From assembly GCA_012514865.1 (NCBI GenBank), contig JAAYZO010000733.1:1-12998 (forward strand): a stretch of DNA of 12,998 nt, written 5' to 3'. Below, in pieces: positions 6,301-12,656 of this stretch (positions within the stretch are counted from its first letter, which is position 1; each line of letters starts with the position of its first letter). A program made the translations under genes and the position numbers. The DNA is from Lentisphaerota bacterium (GTDB lineage: Bacteria > Verrucomicrobiota > Lentisphaeria > Oligosphaerales > JAFGRS01). Under the pieces are notes generated by a model. That model was not told where the DNA came from. It worked only from the letters and a program-made list of their open reading frames with translations, and searched no databases.

Positions 6301-8692
6301 GGCCGGCCTGGTTGGCGACGGCGGCCTCGTCGCCGGCGTCGTCGCCGCAGAGCATCCGGGCGATGTCGGCCGCCTGGCGCTGCACGCGCCCGAGGTCGAG
6401 GCGGGCGAGGGTGTCGTCGGGCGTGCCCTCGCGCGGCACCGACTCCTGGGCCGTGCCGAGGACGAGGTTGTAGATGCCGAACAGGCCGGCGATCTCGCCG
6501 CTGTGGATCATGAAGGGCTGGCCCCAGAGGACGCGCGTCTGGGGGAGGTTCTGGTTGGCCGATGCGGCCATGAAGCGGGTGCCCTTGCCGTCAGGCCCGG
6601 CGTAGGCCTCGTGGGCCTTCAGGAAGGTCGACTGGATCTTCCCGTAGAGGCCCCAGTGGTCCTCGGCCGAGCGCAGGCCGGACTCGCCGCCGATGATCAG
6701 GCCCCAGGTCTCGGCGGTGTCGCCGAGCATGAGCGAGGCATGCAGGCCGATCCAGGCGTTGCCGATGAGTTGCAGGATCGCCTCGTCCGCCGCAATCGTC
6801 ACGCGCTCCTCCTCCAGCTCGACCCGGCGCAGGCGGACGTCCTCGCGGACGGCATCGAGGACGACCTCCAGTTTGGCCGCGACGATCGGCGTCAGCTCGG
6901 GCGGGACCGTCCCGCCGAAGTGGCGTTTGAGACTGCCGAGGATGCGCTGGAGTTCGTTCCAGGCATCGCGTTCCGGCTCGATATCCTGGTCGACCTGGCG
7001 GCGCAGTGACTCGACGCGGGCCTCGACCTGGGGCGGCATCTCCTCGTCGCGCTCGCGGTAGCCCTTGACGATGAGATTGGCCTCTTCGCGCAGCTTGTAG
7101 GCGCTGTCCTTCAGGAGGTAGGCGTGCGTCTTGGCCTTGTCGCTGAGGCGGTCGAGGAGCTCGCGGCGCACGATACGGATGTCTTCCAGCTCGGTCTCGT
7201 AGTCGACCTCGAGCGAGCGCCGGACGGTCCGGTACGCCTCGCGGTCGGCCGCAGTCCAGTCCTGGTCGGCGCCGCGGCCGGCCAGGACCGGCGCAATGAC
7301 GGTGGCGCCGTGGTCGAAGGTCTTCTTCAGCTCCAGGCAGCGCTCGGCCAGGTCGGTGCGGAAGGCCGCCAGGGCGGCATCGACCTCGTCGGGACCGGCC
7401 GTCGCCGCCTGTTCGGTGAGGGCATCGGCTGTCTGCTGCAGGAGCACGCTGCCGTTCCTGGCCTTGTCGGCGAGGGCCTGGCTGACGCGGCTGCGGACCC
7501 CGGGCAGGTCCTCGATGATGCCCTTCCTGGCCAGGCGGGCGAGGGGCTCGCCGGAGCGGAAGGCGGCCTCGCCGCGCCGCCCGCCGAGGGTGTCGACGAC
7601 GATGAGCCGGGAGCGCACGTCCGCTTCGGCGGCCAGGGGCTCGGGGCTGTTGGCGAGGCTGACCAGGCGGTCGAGGAAGGCCTGCTCGTCAGTCCAGGAC
7701 TGCTTGCGGGTCCGCACCGTATGGTCGGCCTTCTCGGTCTCGAGGGCGCGGTAGAAGGCACTGACGCCGGCGTGGCCGCGGGCCTGGTTGTCGAAGAAGG
7801 CGAAGAGGACATGGCGGCGGGGCCGGTGCGCCTTGACGTACTCGGCAATCTGCAGCAGGGCGGCGCAGTTGGCAGCGCCGCGGGCGCCGGGGGTCAGGTG
7901 CGGGACTTCGCCGAAGGTGTCCAGGTTGGCTGCCAGGATCAGGAGTTCCTCCTTCTCCTGGTCGAAGATCGGGTCCGTGCCGCGGAAGTAGGCGAAGAGG
8001 TTCCGGCCGGTGGCGCCCTGCCAGACGACCTCGCTGCGGATGGTGGCTTCGACGCCCTCGGGCAGGTCGCTGGCCGGGCCGTGGTGATAGAAGCGCGGCA
8101 GGTTCGTGGTGCATTCGACGTAGTGGGCGTGGCGGCTCTCGGCCTGCTGGCTGTGCGTGAAGATCACCGCCTGCGCCCCGAGGCGGAAGGCCCGCAGCCA
8201 GGTGTCGCCGGTATTGTAGTCCATGACCGCGATGGCGCCGCGCACCGAGGTGCGCGCGAAGTCCTCGGCGGTGGCCATGCCGACATGGACGATCCGGCCG
8301 GTGATGCCCTCGCCGGGCGAGACGGCCGGGATGATGCCGTTCGGGCGCATCGGCTCCAGGGGCAGGGGCTCGGCACGGCCGGGCAGGGTGACGTCGCAGC
8401 GCCGGATCACGGTCTGGGTCACCGGGAAGGGCTGCTCCAGAACCTGGTCCGCGCCGATGGCGTTGAGGCGCGCGAGGACGTAGTCGGCCGCCTGGCGCGC
8501 CTCGGCGGTGCCGCTGAGGCGGTGCGGCGTGCGGGTCAGAGCCTGGCAGTCCTCGTCAAAGCCCGCCTGGATGACTGCGGGCAGGGCCGTCAGCACGGCC
8601 AGGGTCCAGGCACCCAGCAGGGCGTGCCAGCGCCTGGGGCAGGGCGTACTCATGAGGTTAGGCACTTTCAGATTGGGCTTCACGCTCATCAT
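3311..8692 (-). CDS. Giant FtsX-like ABC permease fused to a catalytically degenerate M28 peptidase-like domain
   Basis: 1793 residues from the ATG at 8692, which overlaps the ATPase stop as ATGA; an earlier in-frame ATG (8776) lies inside that ATPase gene and is unlikely. Order: signal sequence (about 20-43, cleavage plausible after VIQA); M28-like fold with a PA-like insert (about 55-400, PA near 130-200); charged coiled coil (about 405-650); apparent return of the M28 fold near 650-770 (HSGEIAGLFGIYN, 730-742); further extracytoplasmic region to about 1095; hydrophobic segments at 1103-1122, 1136-1152, 1161-1182; then an FtsX unit with a helix at 1229-1250, an extracytoplasmic loop 1251-1505, and helices near 1508-1525, 1550-1570, 1597-1618; finally a soluble tail 1631-1793. 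Where active M28 enzymes carry HxD, ADDN and GEE zinc or catalytic residues, this has NLD (256-258), ARGA (270-273) and NQA (302-304), so peptidase activity is unlikely. Inference: a binding or sensing domain coupled to ATP-driven motion. Confidence 0.85.
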   Translation of the reverse strand: MMSVKPNLKVPNLMSTPCPRRWHALLGAWTLAVLTALPAVIQAGFDEDCQALTRTPHRLSGTAEARQAADYVLARLNAIGADQVLEQPFPVTQTVIRRCDVTLPGRAEPLPLEPMRPNGIIPAVSPGEGITGRIVHVGMATAEDFARTSVRGAIAVMDYNTGDTWLRAFRLGAQAVIFTHSQQAESRHAHYVECTTNLPRFYHHGPASDLPEGVEATIRSEVVWQGATGRNLFAYFRGTDPIFDQEKEELLILAANLDTFGEVPHLTPGARGAANCAALLQIAEYVKAHRPRRHVLFAFFDNQARGHAGVSAFYRALETEKADHTVRTRKQSWTDEQAFLDRLVSLANSPEPLAAEADVRSRLIVVDTLGGRRGEAAFRSGEPLARLARKGIIEDLPGVRSRVSQALADKARNGSVLLQQTADALTEQAATAGPDEVDAALAAFRTDLAERCLELKKTFDHGATVIAPVLAGRGADQDWTAADREAYRTVRRSLEVDYETELEDIRIVRRELLDRLSDKAKTHAYLLKDSAYKLREEANLIVKGYRERDEEMPPQVEARVESLRRQVDQDIEPERDAWNELQRILGSLKRHFGGTVPPELTPIVAAKLEVVLDAVREDVRLRRVELEEERVTIAADEAILQLIGNAWIGLHASLMLGDTAETWGLIIGGESGLRSAEDHWGLYGKIQSTFLKAHEAYAGPDGKGTRFMAASANQNLPQTRVLWGQPFMIHSGEIAGLFGIYNLVLGTAQESVPREGTPDDTLARLDLGRVQRQAADIARMLCGDDAGDEAAVANQAGLSLRRNIVASKEFITPSFKDGTVRGPMVMGLLPGSSIPNTPMPSATVQLRLRANYSLAYAPSKPPAFDDFQILRTSRNGVYGMGPFKGGAMWRSAGGFAAIFNDKGQVTQVSDMDSFATVRWRLNVFRCKEGKAALPPQLRTDKLPGEEVKILSARANADLDRKKSHNQTADGMVAWYSEDRERGVKLFSLRQLVGLNNGPEQFDEKDRIVDPIGEGFAMTGQPPTIDVPARSAADLWRLNESRLAILRSKGIQDSSLAELHGRSEDILIEAGKESSPLRRESLATSSFWSSQPVYGKVRGMLDDLVFAVLILLGLSVPFAFAVERVVVGATTVYRQISWFACFFALTFLVLYLSHPAFAIANTPVIIFLGFAILVMSAMVIFIIMRKFEYELKALQGMTTTVHAADVSSISTLMAAMQMGVSTMRRRPLRTALTAITIVLLTFTILCFASFGTQTGIVPLFSAPNPSHSGAFVHNVNWQPLSEDLRDIIQGRWGDRLTVCRRLWISPRTQNDPGQLVSREDAGSPVTIKGVLGIDPKELGQRPDLAELLGALDDETVLITSAVANTLQVTTGDTVLMKGRRLKVGQLLDAVRVSAAKDMDTSSLLPADFTEASSTQQTTQGDEEAEMMTQRNWASLPVDQVVVVSADTAKSLGASLYGLMVYTRDTAEAVEIAEALARMLPFPIAATRDNGVYRHLLGTVLQASGAKDLFFPIVLGGLVIFGTMLGSVADRQKEIYTFSALGLAPRHVATLFFAESMVYSLIGGLGGYLLAQGTMKILGVLSEYGLVRVPEMNMSSTNTIVTILLVMATVLVSAIYPAVKASKSANPGLMRMWRPPAPQGDVLDLVFPFTVSAYDITGVVSFLREHFGNHTDTGLGRFMTSQVELARDQDGALGLDATLALAPFDLGVSQSFALRSSPSEIPGIDEVRVVLRRLSGQPKDWRRLNKVFLDDLRQQFLIWRSIPQETMEIYRERTLTALGQSAVQNPAATTQRKDA

Positions 8693-9501
8693 TCGGTCTC
8701 GCCGCCGATGCTTCCCACCTCGATGTGGACCTCGTCGCGGCGGGCCAGGCGCTCGATCTGGCCGTCGCGGATCCACATGAGGCGGTCGCAGATGTTCATC
8801 ATGCGGTGGTCGTGGGTGGCGCAGATGATGGTGACATTCTGGTCGGTGTTGAGGCGCTTCAGGATGTCGAGGATCTCCTGGCCGGTGCGCAGGTCGAGGT
8901 TGCCGGTGGGCTCGTCGCAGAGCAGGACGCTCGGGCGGTTCGCCAGGCCGCGGGCGATGGCGACGCGCTGCTGCTGGCCGCCGCTCATCTCGATGGGGCG
9001 GTGATGCCAGCGCTCCTTCAGGCCGACCACATCCAGGAGGTCCATGCCGCGCTCGCGGGCTTCGTCGGGCATGACCCCGCCGAAGGCCATCGGGGTGGTG
9101 ACGTTCTCCAGGGCGGTCATGTACTTGATCAGGTTGTAGCTCTGGAAGATGTAGCCGATCTTGTGGCAGCGCAGGTAGGCCAGCTCCTCGGCGGTGAGCT
9201 GGGCGACGTCGACCTCGTCGATGAAGACGCGGCCGGTGGTCGGGCTGTCGAGCGCCCCGATCATATTAAAGAAGGTGCTCTTGCCCGATCCGGAGGGCCC
9301 CATGACCGAGATGAACTCGCCGGTGAGGATCTCGACGTCGACGCCGCGCAGGGCCTCGGTGACGACATCCTTCATCAGGTAGCTCTTCTTGAGCCCCACG
9401 GTGCGGATGATGACGCGCTCACTCTGGCGCTCGCCGGTGTTCGCCGTCGGCGCCGCGGTGGCTGTCGCGGCCGATGTGTTCAGGTCTGCTTTGGCGTCCA
9501 T
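8689..9501 (-). CDS. ABC transporter ATP-binding protein, MacB/LolD type (first ATPase)
   Basis: 270 residues from the ATG at 9501. A TTG at 9540 in the same frame overlaps the upstream permease stop and would add 13 residues, but has no convincing ribosome binding site; the ATG has only a weak GGAAG close by, so the start is uncertain. The first 28 residues are Ala/Thr-rich and probably disordered. Seen: Walker A GPSGSGKST (68-76), Q-loop Q120 in IFQSYNLI, signature SGGQQQR (173-179), Walker B VLLCDEP with catalytic E197, H-loop H230. All motifs are intact. It lies between the two FtsX-like permeases and overlaps the start of the giant one by 4 nt, so it is translationally coupled to it. It is clearly a paralogue of the ATPase at 516-1241; the two could form a heterodimer or serve one permease each. 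Confidence 0.93.
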   Translation of the reverse strand: MDAKADLNTSAATATAAPTANTGERQSERVIIRTVGLKKSYLMKDVVTEALRGVDVEILTGEFISVMGPSGSGKSTFFNMIGALDSPTTGRVFIDEVDVAQLTAEELAYLRCHKIGYIFQSYNLIKYMTALENVTTPMAFGGVMPDEARERGMDLLDVVGLKERWHHRPIEMSGGQQQRVAIARGLANRPSVLLCDEPTGNLDLRTGQEILDILKRLNTDQNVTIICATHDHRMMNICDRLMWIRDGQIERLARRDEVHIEVGSIGGETE

Positions 9502-9532
9502 GATCTTCCGCTCGTCGGTCGGACCGCTTGGG

Positions 9533-11008
9533 TCATTCAATACGCATGGCTTCCATCGGCGCCAGGCGTGCCGCCTGGTAGGAGGGCAGCACCGCCGCGA
9601 TGGCGGCCAGGAGCATGCCCATGGCCACGCTGGCCACCATGCCCAGGAGGAGCTCGGTCACCGGCACGGCGCTGACGAAATTCGTGCCGAAGGCCGCCAG
9701 CATGCGGCCCAGGGCAATCAGGGCACCGAGGATGGCGCCGACGCAGCCGCCGACGATGCCCAGGATGGCGCTCTCCAGGACGAACATCAGCATGATGAAG
9801 CCGTCGAGGGCGCCCAGGCACTTCAGGGTGGCGATCTCGGTGAAGCGCTCGGTGACGGTCATCAGCATGGCATTGCAGATGCCGATGCCGCAGACGAGCA
9901 TCGAGACAAAGAGCAGCCAGACGAGGCGCTCGCCGAGGCCCATGAAGCCCTTGCCGGCGTCCATGGTGAGGCGCTCGGCCTGCAGGAGCGCGGCGTTCTC
10001 GTCGCGGGCCTTGGCCAGGTCCACCAGACGCTCGGAGGTCAGGCTGTTCACCACGACGCCGCTCTCGCGCATGCGCTCCAGATAGCGCGCCGCGAAGCGC
10101 GGGTTGTCGAGGTACTTCCACATCATCACGACATTGACGTCGGCCGGCATGACATTGCCCTGCTGGGCCAGGAGCTGGCGGCACTTCTCGCTGTCCATGG
10201 TCTCCTCGAGGTGCAGGACATCGAGGAGACGCTGCGCCTGGTCGGCCACCACCGGCGCCACCGTCTCGGCCGGGAAGACAAAGCCGGCGTCGCGAATGAC
10301 CTGGCCGAGATCGCCCTCGGACCGCACCAGGGCCTGCAGCACCGGCTCCTGGCGGAGGGTCCTGCCGACCTGGGCGATGGCACGGCGCCGGCCGTCGAGG
10401 ACGGCCCGAGCCGTCGCCAGCAGCTCGGGGCTGCGCCCCAGGAAGGCGTCGAGGTCCTCGTAGCTGGTGACAAAGCGCACCGACTTGATGTGCGACATGG
10501 CGGTGCGGAACTGCTCCATGCCCGAGGCGCTGCGCAGGCGTTCGAAGATGGCGATGCCCTCGGCGGTGTGGATGGCATCGCGGCGTTTGGCATAGTCGAG
10601 GTTGGCGAAGAAGCCGAGGTAGCGCCGTGCCATCCGGGCCTCCTGGTGGAAGGCGGCCATAGGCGCGTCGTCGAGGCCGGCCATCTGCTGCATCTCGCGG
10701 TAGCGGTCCTGGCCGGGCTCACTGGCAGCGAGTTCGCTGAGCACCGACTCGAGGCTGCCGGGGTTGGTCAGGCGGGCGCTCCAGTCGTAGATCAGGCGCA
10801 TCTGCGTGATGCGCTCGCGCGTGTTGCGGGCCACGGCGCGCTTGATCAGGCTCTCGCCAAGGATGTTCATCAGGAAGGCCACCGCCACCGCGATGACGGC
10901 GACGGTCACCGCGGCGCGAAAGAGGCGGTAGCGGATGCCGTCCGCGGTGATCCCCACCGTGCGCCGCAGGCCGAGCCAGGGCTGTTCCGCAATGTCAATC
11001 TGTTTCAT
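9533..11008 (-). CDS. FtsX-like ABC transporter permease
   Basis: 491 residues starting at an ATG that overlaps the PqqD-like stop as ATGA; an AGGA lies about 7 nt upstream. Topology follows the MacB/FtsX plan: a cytoplasmic N-terminus, one helix (about 31-50), a long mostly helical extracytoplasmic part (about 51-355), then three helices (about 359-382, 403-438, 453-476). The segment MTVTERFTEIATLKCLGA (383-400), followed by a glycine-rich helix, is the typical FtsX-family coupling region (compare MxxxxRxxEIgxlkalGa), and the C-terminus ARLAPMEAMRIE matches the usual RxxPxEALR ending. The extracytoplasmic part does not look like a standard MacB periplasmic core; it is rich in helix-forming charged residues and has no recognised catalytic motif. 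Inference: it pairs with the giant permease as a heterodimer, energised by one or both ATPases. Confidence 0.88.
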   Translation of the reverse strand: MKQIDIAEQPWLGLRRTVGITADGIRYRLFRAAVTVAVIAVAVAFLMNILGESLIKRAVARNTRERITQMRLIYDWSARLTNPGSLESVLSELAASEPGQDRYREMQQMAGLDDAPMAAFHQEARMARRYLGFFANLDYAKRRDAIHTAEGIAIFERLRSASGMEQFRTAMSHIKSVRFVTSYEDLDAFLGRSPELLATARAVLDGRRRAIAQVGRTLRQEPVLQALVRSEGDLGQVIRDAGFVFPAETVAPVVADQAQRLLDVLHLEETMDSEKCRQLLAQQGNVMPADVNVVMMWKYLDNPRFAARYLERMRESGVVVNSLTSERLVDLAKARDENAALLQAERLTMDAGKGFMGLGERLVWLLFVSMLVCGIGICNAMLMTVTERFTEIATLKCLGALDGFIMLMFVLESAILGIVGGCVGAILGALIALGRMLAAFGTNFVSAVPVTELLLGMVASVAMGMLLAAIAAVLPSYQAARLAPMEAMRIE

Positions 11009-11400
11009 GGGCGGTCCTGCATGACAATCGCCAGTACGCCGCGCTGGATGAGCTGCCGGAGGTAGGCCGTCACCGCCGCGCGGGCTTCGTGAAAGGTCAG
11101 CCCATGCTCGGCCGCAAAGCGGTCCACGATCTCTTCCACCGTCGCCCTGCCGTCACAGCACTGCCAGAGACGCTGGCCCAGCGCGTCCAGCGTGATCTCG
11201 CTCTCGGGTGCATAGGGCACGATCCACGACAACGGCGGCACCAGCCACCGGGGGCGTCGCCGTTGGACGTATACAGTGACGCCGGTCGAGTCTTTTTCCA
11301 CCGCCCGCGCCGCCGTATTTCGCGTCGGACGGGCGCGCAGCATGGCGGTCCAGTCGCCGGGCTGGTTGACCTGGTTGGCATCGCCGCGAGAGGTGCTCAC
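11005..11400 (-). CDS. PqqD-like protein (peptide-binding/RRE-type winged helix)
   Basis: 131 residues from a GTG at 11400. This start is supported by GGAGG at 11408-11412 with 7-nt spacing and by the GTGA overlap with the upstream stop. The core LDALGQRLWQCCDG (71-84), then TVEEIVDRFAAEHG and a final helix LRQLIQRGVLAI (114-125), follows the PqqD pattern (Leu-Asn/Asp start, W/cDG, TveEI, L...G.l). An N-terminal extension (about 20-70) is basic and proline-rich with RWLVPPLSWIVPY. Known PqqD proteins bind the precursor peptide of a modified peptide and present it to a radical SAM enzyme; neither a precursor nor such an enzyme is visible here. Inference: here it may present a peptide or a partner protein segment to the membrane complex, or act as a regulatory adaptor. 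The family call is good; the role is open. Confidence 0.8.
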   Translation of the reverse strand: MSTSRGDANQVNQPGDWTAMLRARPTRNTAARAVEKDSTGVTVYVQRRRPRWLVPPLSWIVPYAPESEITLDALGQRLWQCCDGRATVEEIVDRFAAEHGLTFHEARAAVTAYLRQLIQRGVLAIVMQDRP

Positions 11401-12272
11401 AGGGACACCTCCAGATCGGCACAGCAGCGCAGGCGCAGCGGCGGCCACTCCGGGTCGACGCCGCGGCCGCGCGGGGCTTCGCGCGAGACCTGGTAGAGCC
11501 GGCCGTCATGCGGACAGCGCCAGGCCGCCGCGCGGTACTCGCGCCGCCCCTGCCAGAAGTCCGCAAGACGCGGCGAGGAGCGCTCGGCACGCAGCCGCGC
11601 GATGCTGTGGCCATGGCGGTCTTCCTGGCGCGACTGCAGCATCCGGAAGCCCTTCGGGATGGCCCGGCGCTGCCACTCGGGCACCGGCACCGTCAGCCAC
11701 TGCGCCAGCAGGCCATGGCGGCTGAAGCGCTCCCAGACCCGGCGCCGTCCGAAGCTGAAGCCCAGCTCAGCCAGGCCGGGGTCGGCGCGGCAGTACTCGA
11801 GGTGGCCGCCGCGCATGGTATGCAGGTCGAGGCCAAAGGCCTGCCAGTGGACGAGCCCTTCCGCCGTCGGGGCTTCGCTGTGCAGCGACTCCAAGACCGC
11901 GCTCTCGATGTCGCTGCGGCGGTCCTTCGGCCAGAGGAAGACGGCCTCGATCAGGCAGCCGAGGTCGGCCAGGTGGGCGCCGTAACGGCAGGTGGTGCGG
12001 CGGTCGGGAAGCACGCCGGAGACGCCCTGCCAGCCGGCGCACTGGATACGCCGGGTGTCCTTGAGACCGTCCTCGTCAAGGCGGGCCTGGTAGTCGGTCA
12101 GCATCCGCGCAAAGTCGGGCGCGCCGGGGACCTCGCGCCAGCACAGCTCGAAGCGGAACTGGTAGCGGTCGGCAAAGGCACACCGGCCCAGCGCGGGATT
12201 GCGCGTGAACTGGAGCAGCTCCCAGTCATCCGGGAGACTGATATGTACGTGTCGCCACACCCAACTCTGCAA
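11397..12272 (-). CDS. Uncharacterised protein, first gene of the ABC operon
   Basis: 291 residues if started at the TTG at 12272, preceded by AAGGAGG (12277-12283) with a 4-nt spacer; the next upstream in-frame ATG at 12353 lies at a candidate -10 element and would add a low-quality Ala/Gly leader, so I prefer the TTG. I do not recognise the family. No signal peptide or membrane segment is seen, so a cytoplasmic location is likely. The N-terminus reads WRHVHISLPDDWELLQFTRN (6-25); the protein seems to have two halves (about 1-130 and 143-291), each opening with a Trp-containing strand-like segment and a conserved-looking PxLGRCAF / PGLAELGF stretch, which may reflect an old duplication. Near the C-terminus WRCPHDGRLY (251-260) and RCC (282-284) could form a metal site, untested. 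It overlaps the PqqD-like gene, so the two probably act together. Confidence 0.75.
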   Translation of the reverse strand: MQSWVWRHVHISLPDDWELLQFTRNPALGRCAFADRYQFRFELCWREVPGAPDFARMLTDYQARLDEDGLKDTRRIQCAGWQGVSGVLPDRRTTCRYGAHLADLGCLIEAVFLWPKDRRSDIESAVLESLHSEAPTAEGLVHWQAFGLDLHTMRGGHLEYCRADPGLAELGFSFGRRRVWERFSRHGLLAQWLTVPVPEWQRRAIPKGFRMLQSRQEDRHGHSIARLRAERSSPRLADFWQGRREYRAAAWRCPHDGRLYQVSREAPRGRGVDPEWPPLRLRCCADLEVSL

Positions 12273-12276
12273 GGGG

Positions 12277-12283
12277 CCTCCTT
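12277..12283 (-). promoter_or_regulatory. Ribosome binding site deciding a TTG start
   Basis: AAGGAGG on the minus strand sits 4 nt before the TTG at 12272-12270. It is the strongest Shine-Dalgarno match in the upstream part of the operon and lies inside the longer open frame, which argues that translation begins at this TTG rather than at 12353. Confidence 0.6.
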
Positions 12284-12351
12284 CAGCGGCTGTCACAGCG
12301 GCGCCGCAGGCCCTGGCCGGTGCTGCCAGAGAGAGGCCGCCGTGACGTCGC

Positions 12352-12379
12352 ACTGTAGTCAGAGCCGGCCGTTTTGCAA
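12352..12379 (-). promoter_or_regulatory. Candidate sigma-70-type promoter of the operon
   Basis: On the minus strand TTGCAA (12374-12379) and TACAGT (12352-12357) are separated by 16 nt; each matches four of six consensus positions. It would give a leader of about 75 nt before the TTG start. It is the best candidate I found between repeat B and the first gene, but in GC-rich DNA such matches arise by chance and the host's promoter preferences are unknown. Confidence 0.25.
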
Positions 12380-12398
12380 CCTTGCACGGGGCGATCGC

Positions 12399-12501
12399 AG
12401 GGCTGATCGAAAGTCCAGTTCCGGCATCCCTCCAGCGGCCGCGGGGCGCGTTCTGGCCCCGATCATGTCACCATGGAAATCGCGGTCCATTTCCACAGGA
12501 G
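12399..12501. repeat. Direct repeat, copy B (right flank of operon)
   Basis: Ungapped match to 1-103 in the same orientation; the longest identical block is 12455-12487. It lies just upstream of the candidate promoter. Its right boundary coincides with the point where recognisable ISL3 transposase sequence ends, which suggests that the boundary is a true element or recombination end. Whether the match continues to the left of 12399 cannot be tested because copy A starts at the window edge. Confidence 0.85.
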
Positions 12502-12656
12502 AACCGCTTTCTGAAGAACGCCTCGGCTTCCTCTCGAGAGCGGCAGTCCCAGAGGCGGCGCAGGGTCTCTTTGATCGCCCAGGCCCGGCTGGTCTTCACC
12601 GCGACGCGGCGCAGTTGCTCGAAGCGCTGGAGCCGGTGCTCGGGAATGTGGTTCAT
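12501..12656 (-). pseudogene. ISL3-family transposase remnant
   Basis: The minus-strand frame from 12656 encodes about 52 residues including LQRFEQLRR, KTSRAWAIKETLRRLW and EEAEAFFRKRF. This matches the segment of ISL3-type DDE transposases that usually reads like lnLKTARAWaiKE.lR.lW......A..ff.rWy. A full transposase is about 400 residues, so only an internal piece is left. Upstream of 12656 the frame stays open to 12815 but no longer resembles a transposase. Downstream, similarity ends exactly at the repeat B boundary and the frame stops soon after at 12468. It is therefore a broken relic. The family is assigned from motif memory, with moderate confidence. Confidence 0.65.

Noticed and set aside
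3311..8692. Calling the giant protein an active M28 aminopeptidase
   Set aside because: The positions expected to hold the zinc ligands and catalytic glutamate carry Asn, Gly/Arg, Gln and Ala in my alignment, so enzymatic activity is not supported.
8693..8776. Upstream start giving an 1821-residue form of the giant permease
   Set aside because: It would lie within the coding region of the first ATPase and add an Arg/Pro/Gly-rich leader before the signal sequence; the ATGA-overlapping start at 8692 is more natural.
3302..9675. Further long plus-strand frames (3302-4783, 5801-7009, 7124-9004, 8725-9675)
   Set aside because: Same antisense composition and no recognisable motifs; they lie opposite the giant permease and the first ATPase.
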